From Myxococcota bacterium (GTDB lineage: Bacteria > Myxococcota_C > UBA6777), in assembly GCA_963169055.1 (NCBI GenBank), contig CAUJFU010000205.1, forward strand, positions 1 to 7,046: a stretch of DNA of 7,046 bases. Direction: 5' to 3'. Numbering within the stretch: position 1 is the stretch's first letter; every line of letters starts with the position of its first letter. The notes under the pieces were generated by a model. It searched no databases. It was not told where the DNA came from and worked only from the letters and a program-made list of their open reading frames with translations. Shown here one piece after another: positions 1 to 6,847 of the stretch. A program made the position numbers and the translations under genes.

Positions 1-1820
1 CGGCGCAAGGTTTGGCGTGTAATTCCGAGGATCTCCGCAGCACGGGTGACATTGCCGTCGCACAAGCCCAGAACACTCCGGATATGATGGAGGATCGCCT
101 GTTCGAGGCGCAACGCAGGATGGGCCTCATCCAAAGCAAAAAGCGCGGAAGGATCCGCCGAACAAAAGCATGGAAATGAGCGATGGGGCTGTTGAGTAAA
201 GGGTGGCGATGTCGTATGCGCGGAGAGTTCAGGAGAAGATTCGAGATACGTGGGAGAGAAGGGCTGCGCAAAAGAAGGTGTAGATCGCGCATGATGAGGC
301 AAAACTGGCGCGAACGACGATGAAGATCGCGCATTATCCGGCAAAACTGGTTCAAATGACGATGACGATCGCGCATTATCCGGCAAAACTGGTGCGAACG
401 ACGATGACGATCGTGCATTATCGGGCAAAACAGGTACGGACGATGATGACGATCGCGCATTATCGGGTAAAACTGGTGCGAAAGAGACCGATTTTGACGA
501 AGCCTCTGAGTGTGTTGAATTCGCAGCGTTTTTTGCGGGAATCTGCCCAAGTGTAGCCAAGGAGGCAGGCGTTTCGCGCCCGTCCAGAGACATCTCCCGC
601 AATTCGCGGGGTAGGTGGCGGGGTAAGATCGGCTCGCCACGAGAAAGAACCAACGCACGTTCAACAACATTGCGGAGTTCTCGGACATTTCCGGGCCAAG
701 GGTAGCGTTGAAATAGTGCGATGGTTTCAGGGGCGAAGTATGCACGCGAATGTCCCATCTCAGCGCCGAGATGAGCGAGAAAATGCAAGGCCAACTTTTC
801 GATATCGGGCTGTCGCTCTCGCAAAGAAGGGAGTCGGATCTCAAGGACTTTTAGGCGGTGATAGAGGTCTTCTCGGAAAAGACCTTGTGCGATCAAAGAC
901 TCCAAAGGGCGGTTGGTGGCGGAGATCAAGCGTGCTTTGGGAAAGATATCCTTTTCACCGCCAAGCCGTCGAAATGGCTGACCTTCCAGAACGCGCAGGA
1001 GTTTTGCTTGCAATTCAAGAGGAAGTTCTCCGATCTCGTCAAGAAAAAGAGTCCCTTTTTCCGCTTGTTCAAAGAGACCGCGTTTCAGGGTAGAAGCTCC
1101 CGTAAATGCGCCGACTTCGTGACCAAACAACTCAGACTCCAAGAGCGTCCCGGGAAGACCCGCGACGTTGACGGCGAGCATCACTTGTTCGGCGCGTTGG
1201 CTCCATTGGTGGATCAAACGAGCCGCGACTTCTTTTCCGACGCCGGGTTCACCTGTCAGCAGGATCGTGGTTTTGGGCGCGCTTGCAGCGGCTTGGATCA
1301 TCTCGATGGCTTCTAACCATGAGTGCGAATCGCCGATCGCAAGGGATTGTTGTGTGCGAGCAGACGGTGGGCTTTGTGTGCGCGAAGGTGCGGTGCGCAA
1401 AGAAGATTGATGGATTTGTACCGAAGCATAGGCTGTTTCGACGGCTTGCAAGAGTTCGTGTTTTCGGATCGGTTTGGTGAGGTAGTCTTTTGCCCCCAAG
1501 CGTAGGGCTTGAACAGCAAGCTGCGCGTCGTTGTGCCCGGTAAGCACCAAGATCCCCGAGTCTGGCTGCTGTTCGCGAATCGAAGAGATCACACGAATCC
1601 CCGAAGCGTCTGGGAGAGAAAGATCCAGCAAGATCACATCAAAACGCTGCGTCTCCAAACGTCGAAGCGCTTCCCCAAGCGTCGAAGCGGCCTCAGCGCA
1701 GAAGGTGTGCTGTTTCAGCATCAACGAGAGACCCAAGGCAAAGTCTTGATCATCTTCGACGATCAAGACCGTAGGCTTGTCTGCAATTTTTGCGTTTTGC
1801 GGTGATTTTTTGTGAGGCAT
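1..1820 (-). CDS. NtrC-type sigma-54-dependent response regulator (C-terminus cut by window edge)
   Basis: I translated this frame by hand from ATG at 1820; it stays open for 606 codons to the window edge. Receiver domain, residues about 15-130: acidic residues E22-D23-D24, phospho-acceptor D66 (in ILLDLSLPD), T94 and K116 (in LTKPI). AAA+ domain, about 165-400: Walker A GEPGVGKE (190-197), the sigma-54 contact loop GAFTGA (237-242), Walker B GTLFLDE (256-262), sensor [15 protein letters not shown], and sensor [10 protein letters not shown] (R380). The last visible residues, [18 protein letters not shown], are a Fis-type helix-turn-helix, so only a few residues are missing. When phosphorylated it should bind enhancer DNA and remodel sigma-54 RNA polymerase. 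GGAG lies 9 nt before the ATG. The cognate kinase is probably the gene immediately upstream. Odd feature: a long low-complexity linker (about 430-570) carrying five 14-residue repeats. Its regulon is unknown. Confidence 0.95.
   Translation of the reverse strand, partial: MPHKKSPQNAKIADKPTVLIVEDDQDFALGLSLMLKQHTFCAEAASTLGEALRRLETQRFDVILLDLSLPDASGIRVISSIREQQPDSGILVLTGHNDAQLAVQALRLGAKDYLTKPIRKHELLQAVETAYASVQIHQSSLRTAPSRTQSPPSARTQQSLAIGDSHSWLEAIEMIQAAASAPKTTILLTGEPGVGKEVAARLIHQWSQRAEQVMLAVNVAGLPGTLLESELFGHEVGAFTGASTLKRGLFEQAEKGTLFLDEIGELPLELQAKLLRVLEGQPFRRLGGEKDIFPKARLISATNRPLESLIAQGLFREDLYHRLKVLEIRLPSLRERQPDIEKLALHFLAHLGAEMGHSRAYFAPETIALFQRYPWPGNVRELRNVVERALVLSRGEPILPRHLPRELREMSLDGRETPASLATLGQIPAKNAANSTHSEASSKSVSFAPVLPDNARSSSSSVPVLPDNARSSSSFAPVLPDNARSSSSFEPVLPDNARSSSSFAPVLPHHARSTPSFAQPFSPTYLESSPELSAHTTSPPFTQQPHRSFPCFCSADPSALFALDEAHPALRLEQAILHHIRSVLGLCDGNVTRAAEILGITRQTLR
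283..492 (-). repeat. Five in-frame 42-nt tandem repeats (14-aa repeat in the regulator linker)
   Basis: Five adjacent 42-nt units: 283-324, 325-366, 367-408, 409-450 and 451-492. The second and third differ at only three bases; the outer two are degenerate at their ends. In the minus-strand gene they encode residues about 444-513 of the regulator, with the unit [14 protein letters not shown]. The unit length is a multiple of three, so copy-number change would keep the frame. The serine- and proline-containing repeat looks disordered and lies between the AAA+ and helix-turn-helix domains. Confidence 0.95.
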
Positions 1821-1845
1821 CCTTTCCGACTCCGTATGGTAAAGT

Positions 1846-1877
1846 GAACCTCTTTTTTATGATGGAGTTTGAGGTTC
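1846..1877. repeat. 7-bp inverted repeat in the kinase-regulator gap
   Basis: GAACCTC (1846-1852) and GAGGTTC (1871-1877) are perfect reverse complements separated by 18 nt, within the 102-nt gap between kinase stop and regulator start. In the minus-strand transcript this could form a stem-loop about 26 nt before the regulator start codon. No run of U follows it, so it does not look like an intrinsic terminator. It may be an mRNA-processing or stability element, or an operator. Confidence 0.4.
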
Positions 1878-1922
1878 CATGACGCATAGATGGATAGTTT
1901 GGCATACCTTAATAGGTTATTT

Positions 1923-3065
1923 CTAATCCATTGGAGCAGACTCAGGCGTAAACGTTGGTAAAAATAAGCGAAAAACGGAACCCAAAGAGCTTGTGCGCCA
2001 AAGCAGAACATCGCCATCGTTGAGCCGCGCCAAGTCTCTAGCGAGGGCAAGCCCGAGACCCGTTCCGTTGCTTTTTGTGGTGAAGAAGGGTTCGAAGATA
2101 TGTTCGAGGTGATCGTCGGAAACCCCGCGCCCACGATCGACAAAGTCAACCGCCATCAGCTTTCCATGCGTATAAAGATAGGTTGTATCGGGGATCTTGG
2201 GTTGTAAGATCAATTCGATTGAGACACGTTCGGGGCCCGCTTCTTCGATGGCATTTTGCAGAAGGTTGGTGATGACGGAGATGATGTGTTCGCGATCGAC
2301 AAAGACGGGTGTTTCGATGTGTTCTTGAGGGAGGGGTAGAGATTGAACGCGGATGCCCGCCTGTTGCAAGATATCGATCGACTGGCGCAAAAGGCTGCCG
2401 ATCTGGTGCCACGAAGCACGCGGTGGGCGAGGGCGGCCATAAGAGAGAGCGATCTTTAACAAGTTTTCGATCCGCTCCACGAGCGGAGGGATGCGACTGA
2501 GCGCCCGCAAGGTATAAGGCTCCATCTCGGGGTGCATCACGCCCTCGGCGAGACTAACGATGGCAGCGAGCGGATTGCGGACTTCGTGTGCAAAGCCCGC
2601 GATGATCGAGCCGATGGTAGAGCGCAGTTTGACTTCGGCTGCGGAACGATACGAATGACGGACATGATCCACACACAAGCAAGAGAGGATGTAGGCTCTT
2701 TGCGGGGAGTCGAGAAGCGCGTTCACGGGTTCGGGGTACTGTTCGGACAACAAGCCTGCAAGGATCTCGGGGGTGATCATACACGCCCGCACCGCGATCA
2801 TTAAACGGCAGCCGTTGTTGAGCGCGCAAGATATCTCTTGGTGGGTGCGTGCAGCTTCTTCGAGTACGCTGTTGTCGAATGAGGCGGCAGGAGCAATAGA
2901 AGAAAAAAAAGTACAGACTTCTAAACCTTGCCAAGAAGGCAACACAACCCCTAGACGTGCGGCGATATCTTGGTCTGCATAAAGCACGCGCCCATCCGAG
3001 CCGACCAACAAAAAAGCCAGCATTTTTCGATTCATGACGCGATGGGGGTCTATCTGCTCAACCAT
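1923..3065 (-). CDS. Soluble PAS-type sensor histidine kinase (NtrB-like)
   Basis: The 380-residue product has the full kinase core. N-terminal sensor, about 14-135: PAS-like (FLLVGSDGRVLYADQDIAARLG, then a variable core). HisKA helix about 148-210 with H-box FAHEVRNPLAAI, the phosphorylated residue being H160. HATPase: N-box NLLQNAIEEA (N271), G1 DRGRG (D310-), F-box FEPFFTTK (325-331) and G2 GTGLGLA (334-340). It should autophosphorylate and pass phosphate to D66 of the adjacent regulator. There is no signal peptide or membrane span, so it probably senses a cytoplasmic signal or partner. The start is supported by AAGGAGA (3074-3080), 8 nt before the ATG. The gene follows the coiled-coil gene by 42 nt and precedes the regulator by 102 nt. 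The ligand is unknown. Confidence 0.95.
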   Translation of the reverse strand: MVEQIDPHRVMNRKMLAFLLVGSDGRVLYADQDIAARLGVVLPSWQGLEVCTFFSSIAPAASFDNSVLEEAARTHQEISCALNNGCRLMIAVRACMITPEILAGLLSEQYPEPVNALLDSPQRAYILSCLCVDHVRHSYRSAAEVKLRSTIGSIIAGFAHEVRNPLAAIVSLAEGVMHPEMEPYTLRALSRIPPLVERIENLLKIALSYGRPRPPRASWHQIGSLLRQSIDILQQAGIRVQSLPLPQEHIETPVFVDREHIISVITNLLQNAIEEAGPERVSIELILQPKIPDTTYLYTHGKLMAVDFVDRGRGVSDDHLEHIFEPFFTTKSNGTGLGLALARDLARLNDGDVLLWRTSSLGSVFRLFLPTFTPESAPMD

Positions 3066-3107
3066 CCAGTGAATCTCCTTGTTCTAGAGACAAAGCATTG
3101 CTTTTCC

Positions 3108-4595
3108 TCAACTTTTTAGCAAGAGTTCCCACATTCCTTCAGGCGTTGTTTTGGGTTGGAGCAAAGGCAAGACGGAGTCGGGATGGTCTGCCAAGGACAA
3201 CACCACCAAGATCGGCGTTTGCAAAAGCCCTGAACTTGGGCCGTTGCGTTGGCCCCCGACCTGCGGCCACGTCCAACGCTGCCCTTCGTCGGTCGAAATG
3301 GATTGCAGCCCCGCAAAGTTCTCCGCCAACGCGACGTCCCACGCTGTGCGCTCGGGCGCATACGATTCGGAAACCACAAGCGTTCCGTTGCGCAAGCGTC
3401 CTGCTGCACGCCACAAAGCCAGCGGAGCAAACGAGCCACAGACATCGCGCAAGGCATCCACAGCGCACAACCAAACCAGATGCCACACCCGACAAACGGC
3501 GTGGTGTTGCATGTTTTGAGCGTGTAGATGGGCCTCGGCTGCGAGGCTTTTTTGTTCGAGGGCTTCGAGGCGTTGTTGGATCTGCTGTTTTTCGGACGCG
3601 ACCTGCTCGATATCAGCGAGTGTTTGGCGATGTTGGGCCTCGACTTGTCGTTGTTGTTCTTTGGCTTTGTGGTGCTCTGTTTCGAGTGCTTTGAGCTTTT
3701 GTTCGAGTGCAGCGAGTTCTTGAGCGAGGGATTGCTTGGCTTCGCTCTCTGTTTTGACTTGTTGCTGTAGTTTCGCCGTGGCGGCCTCGTGGGCGGCTTG
3801 GGTGGTTTTTGCCGATTGGAGGGCTTGCGCGGATTGCTGCTCGGCTTGAAGCAAGCGCTGTTTGGTTTGTTCGGATTGAGCTTGAGTTTGCGCGAGGGCT
3901 TGTTTGGTTTGTTCGAGTTGGGCTTGAGTTTGTGCGGCCTGCGCTTGGAAAGCAGAAAGCTCGGCATTTCGGCGCTCAAGCTCTTTCCTTTTTTCGGCTT
4001 CTTGGACTAGTTTGTGGATATTATCATCGACAATTTTTTCTAGGTCTTTTACACGAGCAGCCGTAGATTGGGCTTGTTCGAGCGATCGATTGAGTTGTTC
4101 GTGTTGAGTGGCCTGCCGTTGAAGCGCTTCGTCGCGAACGGCGAGTTGCTTTTCGAGTTGTTGGGCGCGGGCTTGAAGGTCGGCGTATGGCTGAAGTTGT
4201 TTGCGAAGCTGCTCTCTCTCTTGGAGGGTCTTTTCGAGCGAAGATTGGGCGCTTTGAAGCAAAGTGTGGCGTTGCTCTTGTTCTTGGAGGAGATGTTTGG
4301 CTTGGTGTTCGCATTGTTCTGCGCGTTGGAGGGCGCGGGAAAGTTGAGCGTCTTGCTCTTTGCGTTGTCGTTCGAGGGCAGCGTTGAGATCAAGCGCCTC
4401 TTGAAGTCGACGGCTTTTTTCTTGGAAGCTTAGGTTTTGTTTCTCTTTGTTTTGAAAAGCAGTTTCTCGTTCTGCAAGAAGTTGTTGTATTTCGGCTTCG
4501 AGCGCCACGATGCGTTCGTGTTGCAGCTCCAGTTCGTGTTCGATCTCTTTACGGCCTCCACGAAGCCGATCCCACCAAGACTTGGTTTCCGTCAT
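3108..4595 (-). CDS. Long coiled-coil protein with unrecognised C-terminal domain
   Basis: The 495-residue protein starts with a short basic, Trp-containing segment (KSWWDRLRGGRK). It then has a nearly unbroken Gln/Glu/Ala/Leu/Lys-rich coiled coil from about residue 16 to 360. At about 366-495 composition changes abruptly to a globular Trp- and Val-containing domain (VWHLVWLCAVDALRDV..., WTWPQVGG, TPILVVLSLADHP). I do not recognise this domain. The coiled coil includes two near-identical 14-residue units (about 221-248). No signal peptide or membrane segment is visible, so it is probably a cytoplasmic scaffold or dimeric spacer. The start is supported by GAGG 6 nt before the ATG. It lies 62 nt after the Roadblock gene and 42 nt before the kinase gene, all on one strand, suggesting a role linked to both. 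Coiled-coil similarity alone would mislead to SMC or myosin-like hits. Confidence 0.85.
   Translation of the reverse strand: MTETKSWWDRLRGGRKEIEHELELQHERIVALEAEIQQLLAERETAFQNKEKQNLSFQEKSRRLQEALDLNAALERQRKEQDAQLSRALQRAEQCEHQAKHLLQEQEQRHTLLQSAQSSLEKTLQEREQLRKQLQPYADLQARAQQLEKQLAVRDEALQRQATQHEQLNRSLEQAQSTAARVKDLEKIVDDNIHKLVQEAEKRKELERRNAELSAFQAQAAQTQAQLEQTKQALAQTQAQSEQTKQRLLQAEQQSAQALQSAKTTQAAHEAATAKLQQQVKTESEAKQSLAQELAALEQKLKALETEHHKAKEQQRQVEAQHRQTLADIEQVASEKQQIQQRLEALEQKSLAAEAHLHAQNMQHHAVCRVWHLVWLCAVDALRDVCGSFAPLALWRAAGRLRNGTLVVSESYAPERTAWDVALAENFAGLQSISTDEGQRWTWPQVGGQRNGPSSGLLQTPILVVLSLADHPDSVLPLLQPKTTPEGMWELLLKS
3859..3942 (-). repeat. Two 42-nt tandem units within the coiled-coil gene
   Basis: Both copies (3859-3900 and 3901-3942) begin TGTTTGGTTTGTTCG on the + strand and continue with near-identical sequence through GCTTGAGTTTG. 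On the minus strand they encode two consecutive 14-residue segments of the type AQTQAQxEQTKQxL, which is two heptads each. They look like a local duplication that lengthens the coiled coil while preserving heptad phase. Confidence 0.75.
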
Positions 4596-4657
4596 CGCTC
4601 ACCTCATGTATCAGAAAAAGTTGTGTCTTCCGCTTCAAAGCCTAAGAGATGGCTGAT

Positions 4658-5017
4658 TTATCCGAGCGCATCACGGAGTTGTTCAGACCAAGAAGGTAAA
4701 TGAGATAGCAAATAACCTCGATTGATCTCAGGTTTTGCAATAATCCCTAACAAGGCTTTTTCTCCAAGGTCCGCCAAAAACACAACGCCGTTTTTGAATT
4801 CGATTAACGTGTGGCGCAGATCTGCTGTTTCGGCAGCCTCTCCAAGGCGTCCCAACGCCCCGCTTGCAAACAGCATGGAATCACCGAGATTTGGGGCGTA
4901 GCCGTCTTCGCTGTGTGGAGTTTCTTCGAGCAGTCGCCCGTCTTTGCCAACGACTAGCACTCGGCAAATAAAATCCATCTCTGCGATCTCTGTAAGGATC
5001 TGTTTTGTATCGACCAT
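4658..5017 (-). CDS. Roadblock/LC7-domain protein (MglB-like fold)
   Basis: The 119-residue product spans one Roadblock/LC7 domain. It has an N-terminal helix (KQILTEIAEM), a strand with a conserved-type turn (CRVLVVGKDGRLLEE), a central helix (about 45-62, DSMLFASGALGRLGEAAE), two strands (HTLIEFKNGVVFLADLGEKALLGIIA) and a C-terminal helix. Bacterial members are dimeric regulators or partners of small Ras-like GTPases such as MglA, or act in signalling modules; no GTPase gene is visible here. The family is called from sequence pattern by eye. No strong ribosome-binding site precedes the ATG, only purine-rich GAAGAAAGCGAAG. It is the first gene of the apparent four-gene operon. A shorter internal start cannot be excluded, but the domain begins close to this ATG. 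Confidence 0.8.
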   Translation of the reverse strand: MVDTKQILTEIAEMDFICRVLVVGKDGRLLEETPHSEDGYAPNLGDSMLFASGALGRLGEAAETADLRHTLIEFKNGVVFLADLGEKALLGIIAKPEINRGYLLSHLPSWSEQLRDALG

Positions 5018-5030
5018 CTGACTTCGCTTT

Positions 5031-5063
5031 CTTCGTATACATGACGAGTTTTTGCAATCTCAA
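5031..5063 (-). promoter_or_regulatory. Possible proximal sigma-70-type promoter for the Roadblock operon
   Basis: On the minus strand TTGAGA (5058-5063) and TATACG (5034-5039) are 18 nt apart, just upstream of the Roadblock ATG at 5017. The transcript would begin only a few bases before the ATG, which fits the lack of a strong ribosome-binding site. Both hexamers are imperfect and the call is weak. Confidence 0.25.
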
Positions 5064-5138
5064 AGAAAGTGTAAAACCACCTTCGAGAAGAGACGAGATT
5101 TCCTTTAAAAGTACCGCGTTCGTCCTACGCGGTGTTCT

Positions 5139-5183
5139 CGAAAACTTCATGCGTTTGTTTTGTCTAACGGTCGCGAAAACTTC
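5139..5183. repeat. Direct repeat CGAAAACTTC, two copies
   Basis: The 10-mer CGAAAACTTC occurs at 5139-5148 and 5174-5183, a 35-nt offset. A related 9-mer, CTTCGTATA, is at 5031-5039 and 5180-5188. Clustered short repeats upstream of the Roadblock operon could be binding sites for a regulator, but no family consensus is recognised. Confidence 0.4.
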
Positions 5184-5209
5184 GTATATTCGTTAATATA
5201 CGACGGATA
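5176..5209. repeat. loxP-like inverted repeat upstream of the Roadblock operon
   Basis: A perfect 9-bp dyad, TCGTATATT (5182-5190) and AATATACGA (5195-5203), has a 4-nt centre. In 13-8-13 loxP geometry, the left arm AAAACTTCGTATA (5176-5188) matches 12 of 13 loxP arm bases. An 8-nt spacer follows (5189-5196), then the right arm TATACGACGGATA (5197-5209), which matches about 8 of 13. It could be an operator, a tyrosine-recombinase core site, or chance similarity. No recombinase gene lies in the window. Confidence 0.5.
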
Positions 5210-5222
5210 AACTCTTCGCCAA
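5195..5222 (-). promoter_or_regulatory. Possible distal sigma-70-type promoter for the Roadblock operon
   Basis: On the minus strand TTGGCG (5217-5222) and TATATT (5195-5200) are separated by 16 nt. The -10 falls inside the 9-bp inverted repeat, so a protein bound there would occlude it. The resulting 5' leader would be about 170 nt. The hexamers are imperfect. Confidence 0.3.
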
Positions 5223-5287
5223 CACGGTGTCAAGAGGGCTTCGCGCTCTATGACGGGGCGTGGGTTCTAATCCCACAACACCTATCC
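5205..5287 (+). other. tRNA T-arm-like and nested helices (possible structured RNA or decayed tRNA)
   Basis: The + strand carries GTGGG TTCTAAT CCCAC (5260-5276), a 5-bp stem with a 7-nt loop having T-T-C and A in T-loop positions but T where a purine is expected. Around it, GGTGT (5226-5230) pairs with ACACC (5278-5282), GGATA (5205-5209) with TATCC (5283-5287), and AGAG with CTCT inside. CTCTT (5213-5217) could instead pair with AAGAG (5232-5236), an exclusive alternative. No normal D arm or 7-bp acceptor can be assembled, so it is not called a tRNA gene. The 5018-5385 stretch holds no other gene that I can see. Confidence 0.3.
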
Positions 5288-5378
5288 AACAAGCCACTCG
5301 CGGCGATAAACACTGCAGCGAGTAGAGGACCAAAGTACACCACAAAAAAGCGGGTAGAAAAGAAAACGGAAGCCTTCA

Positions 5379-5403
5379 AAAAAGCTAAAGAGATATCTCT
5401 TTA
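5379..5403 (-). terminator. Terminator-like hairpin after guaD
   Basis: Positions 5386-5403 are a perfect 18-nt palindrome (TAAAGAG, ATAT loop, CTCTTTA). On the minus strand it begins 7 nt after the guaD stop codon and is followed by GC and six T (5378-5385). The layout fits an intrinsic terminator, although the stem is AT-rich and so probably weak. Confidence 0.6.
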
Positions 5404-5410
5404 TGGGGGA

Positions 5411-6751
5411 TTATATCTCGTCCATCCAAGGCCAGCGGGGCATCGGATCGCGTTGAAAGGCAAGGCTCCCAGCGATGTAGGTCGCGGCGATCATCTCGTC
5501 TTCAGCGACGGTCATAGCGCGAAATAGGCGCTGATCGAGGGGTACTTGTGCGCTGTGTTCGAGTGATCCGAGATAGGTGTGAGGCCGAGGGTGAAGGACG
5601 ACCAGATCCGCCCATGTACCCGGGCTGATCCAGCCCATCTCGTCTTGCATGCCCATGACACGGGCTCCATCGCGGGTCATGGCGCGCAACAAGGCTTCGC
5701 CATCCAAAGGCAAGCGTTCGGTTTCTGCGAGACGCATCTGTGTCAAAAAGGCATGGCCGGCCTCACGCCACATCGAAAAGGAGATCCCTGCTGCTACGTC
5801 TGTTGCGAGGGCGACATGGACACCTGCTTGTTGATGCCGTCGGTACGGGAAAGCACCGCTACCCAAAAAGGCGTTGGAGCTTGGGCAATGGGCGACGTGT
5901 GCGCCGTGTTCAGCCAAGCAGCGAAGTTCGTCATCATTGCTGTATACAGAGTGCGCAAGGACGGTGCGAGGTGTGAGCAAACCGTAGCGTGCGAAGATCC
6001 CGATGGGATGGGGTGCATCCGTCACACCTTGCATCGTTCGCTCGACTTCCATCCGCGTTTCGTTGGCGTGGCTTTGTACGAAGAGGTCGGGCTGTTCGCG
6101 CAAGATCGCACCGCAACGTTCGAGCATCTTTCGCGAGCAAGACGGCACAAAACGCGGAGACAACGTATAACGCAAGCGATCTCGATTGTGCCACAGCGCG
6201 ATCTGCTGTTCGACGCTTTTCCAAAGCACAGCGTCCTCTTGCAACAACCCCGATGGAGAGTCCGTATCCTGTAAGGTTTCCCCCAAACAAAGCGCCATCC
6301 CCAATTGGAGCGCCAACTCAAAAAGATGTGCGTTGGCATACGCGAACTGCGATCCAAAGACAACAGCGCTGGTCGTGCCTTGGCGAAGCATCTGGCGCAC
6401 AAAAACCCGCGCTACTTCTTCGGCAAAGACAGGCTCGCGCAACAAGGCTTCTTCAGGCCAGATATGACCTGACAGCCAAGCAAACAACTCGACAGCGGAG
6501 GTTCCCACCATCCGCGTTTGCGGGTAATGGATGTGTGTATCCACCAACCCCGGCAAGATCATCGCGCTATGCGGCAGGCGTTGAAAGATGGCTTGGGGAT
6601 AGTGTTGCGTGGCTTGTTCTTGCGGCAAGACATCCACGATCCGCCCCGTCGATTCATCCCAAACCACGGCACTTTCCTCACGAGAACGCAGACGCCCCTT
6701 GTCATCGATATCCACAAGATGCCCGCACAAACCACGCATTTGCTCTGTCAT
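5411..6751 (-). CDS. guaD: Guanine deaminase
   Basis: The enzyme hydrolyses guanine to xanthine and ammonia in purine salvage and catabolism, in the cytoplasm. The 446-residue protein matches the usual family length and layout. The metal site of the amidohydrolase barrel is complete: H73 and H75 in PGLVDTHIHYPQTRMVG, H228 in QSHANE, H267 in LAHSVY and D318 in ATDVAAG. E231 is the acid/base residue next to H228. Guanine-deaminase-specific motifs are LSPRFVPSCS (R200, F201), HCPSSNAFLGSGAFP and DVAAGISFSMWREA. These separate it from atrazine chlorohydrolase or cytosine deaminase relatives. The start is fixed by GGAGGT (6758-6763), 6 nt before the ATG, and a sigma-54 promoter candidate lies about 30 nt further up. 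It appears monocistronic within the window, with a terminator-like palindrome after its stop and 393 nt before the next gene on the same strand. Confidence 0.95.
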   Translation of the reverse strand: MTEQMRGLCGHLVDIDDKGRLRSREESAVVWDESTGRIVDVLPQEQATQHYPQAIFQRLPHSAMILPGLVDTHIHYPQTRMVGTSAVELFAWLSGHIWPEEALLREPVFAEEVARVFVRQMLRQGTTSAVVFGSQFAYANAHLFELALQLGMALCLGETLQDTDSPSGLLQEDAVLWKSVEQQIALWHNRDRLRYTLSPRFVPSCSRKMLERCGAILREQPDLFVQSHANETRMEVERTMQGVTDAPHPIGIFARYGLLTPRTVLAHSVYSNDDELRCLAEHGAHVAHCPSSNAFLGSGAFPYRRHQQAGVHVALATDVAAGISFSMWREAGHAFLTQMRLAETERLPLDGEALLRAMTRDGARVMGMQDEMGWISPGTWADLVVLHPRPHTYLGSLEHSAQVPLDQRLFRAMTVAEDEMIAATYIAGSLAFQRDPMPRWPWMDEI

Positions 6752-6757
6752 CGCTCG

Positions 6758-6763
6758 ACCTCC
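6758..6763 (-). promoter_or_regulatory. guaD ribosome-binding site
   Basis: GGAGGT on the minus strand, 6 nt before the ATG at 6751. A near-perfect Shine-Dalgarno sequence that fixes the guaD start. Confidence 0.8.
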
Positions 6764-6790
6764 AAAACGAACAAAGAGCGCCGCCCCCTA

Positions 6791-6807
6791 ATGCAATCGG
6801 CGGGCCG
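6791..6807 (-). promoter_or_regulatory. Candidate sigma-54 promoter of guaD
   Basis: Read on the minus strand, 6807 to 6791 is CGGCCCGCCGATTGCAT. It has GG and GC exactly 10 nt apart and matches the -24/-12 consensus (TGGCACG, 4 nt, TTGCA) at GGC, CG and all of TTGCA. Transcription would begin near 6781, giving a leader of about 30 nt that contains the strong ribosome-binding site. It is the only good sigma-54 match I found upstream of the genes here. Function is inferred. Confidence 0.55.
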
Positions 6808-6847
6808 CTCCTTGCGAACACTGTTTTTTTGTGAGACACCGCCTAGA

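Noticed and set aside
283-492. Possible CRISPR array
   Set aside because: The 42-nt units are directly adjacent with no unique spacers, vary between copies, and encode an in-frame protein repeat.
320-556. Small repetitive + strand ORF (78 codons)
   Set aside because: It is the complement of the regulator's tandem repeat; the minus-strand frame has clear domains and is far longer.
1763-2149. Minus-strand ORF bridging the kinase and regulator genes
   Set aside because: It overlaps the well-supported ends of both genes in another frame and shows no domain.
3528-4433. Several Leu/Phe-rich + strand ORFs that resemble membrane proteins
   Set aside because: They are the complement of the Gln/Glu/Leu-rich coiled-coil gene, whose codons read as Leu, Phe and Ser on the opposite strand.
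5005-5196. Short + strand ORF upstream of the Roadblock gene
   Set aside because: No ribosome-binding site or recognisable domain; it crosses the inverted repeat and promoter candidates.
5226-5283. Functional tRNA gene
   Set aside because: Only the T arm is convincing; there is no D arm or 7-bp acceptor, and the T loop lacks the conserved purine.
5579-6834. Long + strand ORFs across guaD
   Set aside because: They are antisense to a guanine deaminase with every catalytic residue intact and have no recognisable domain.
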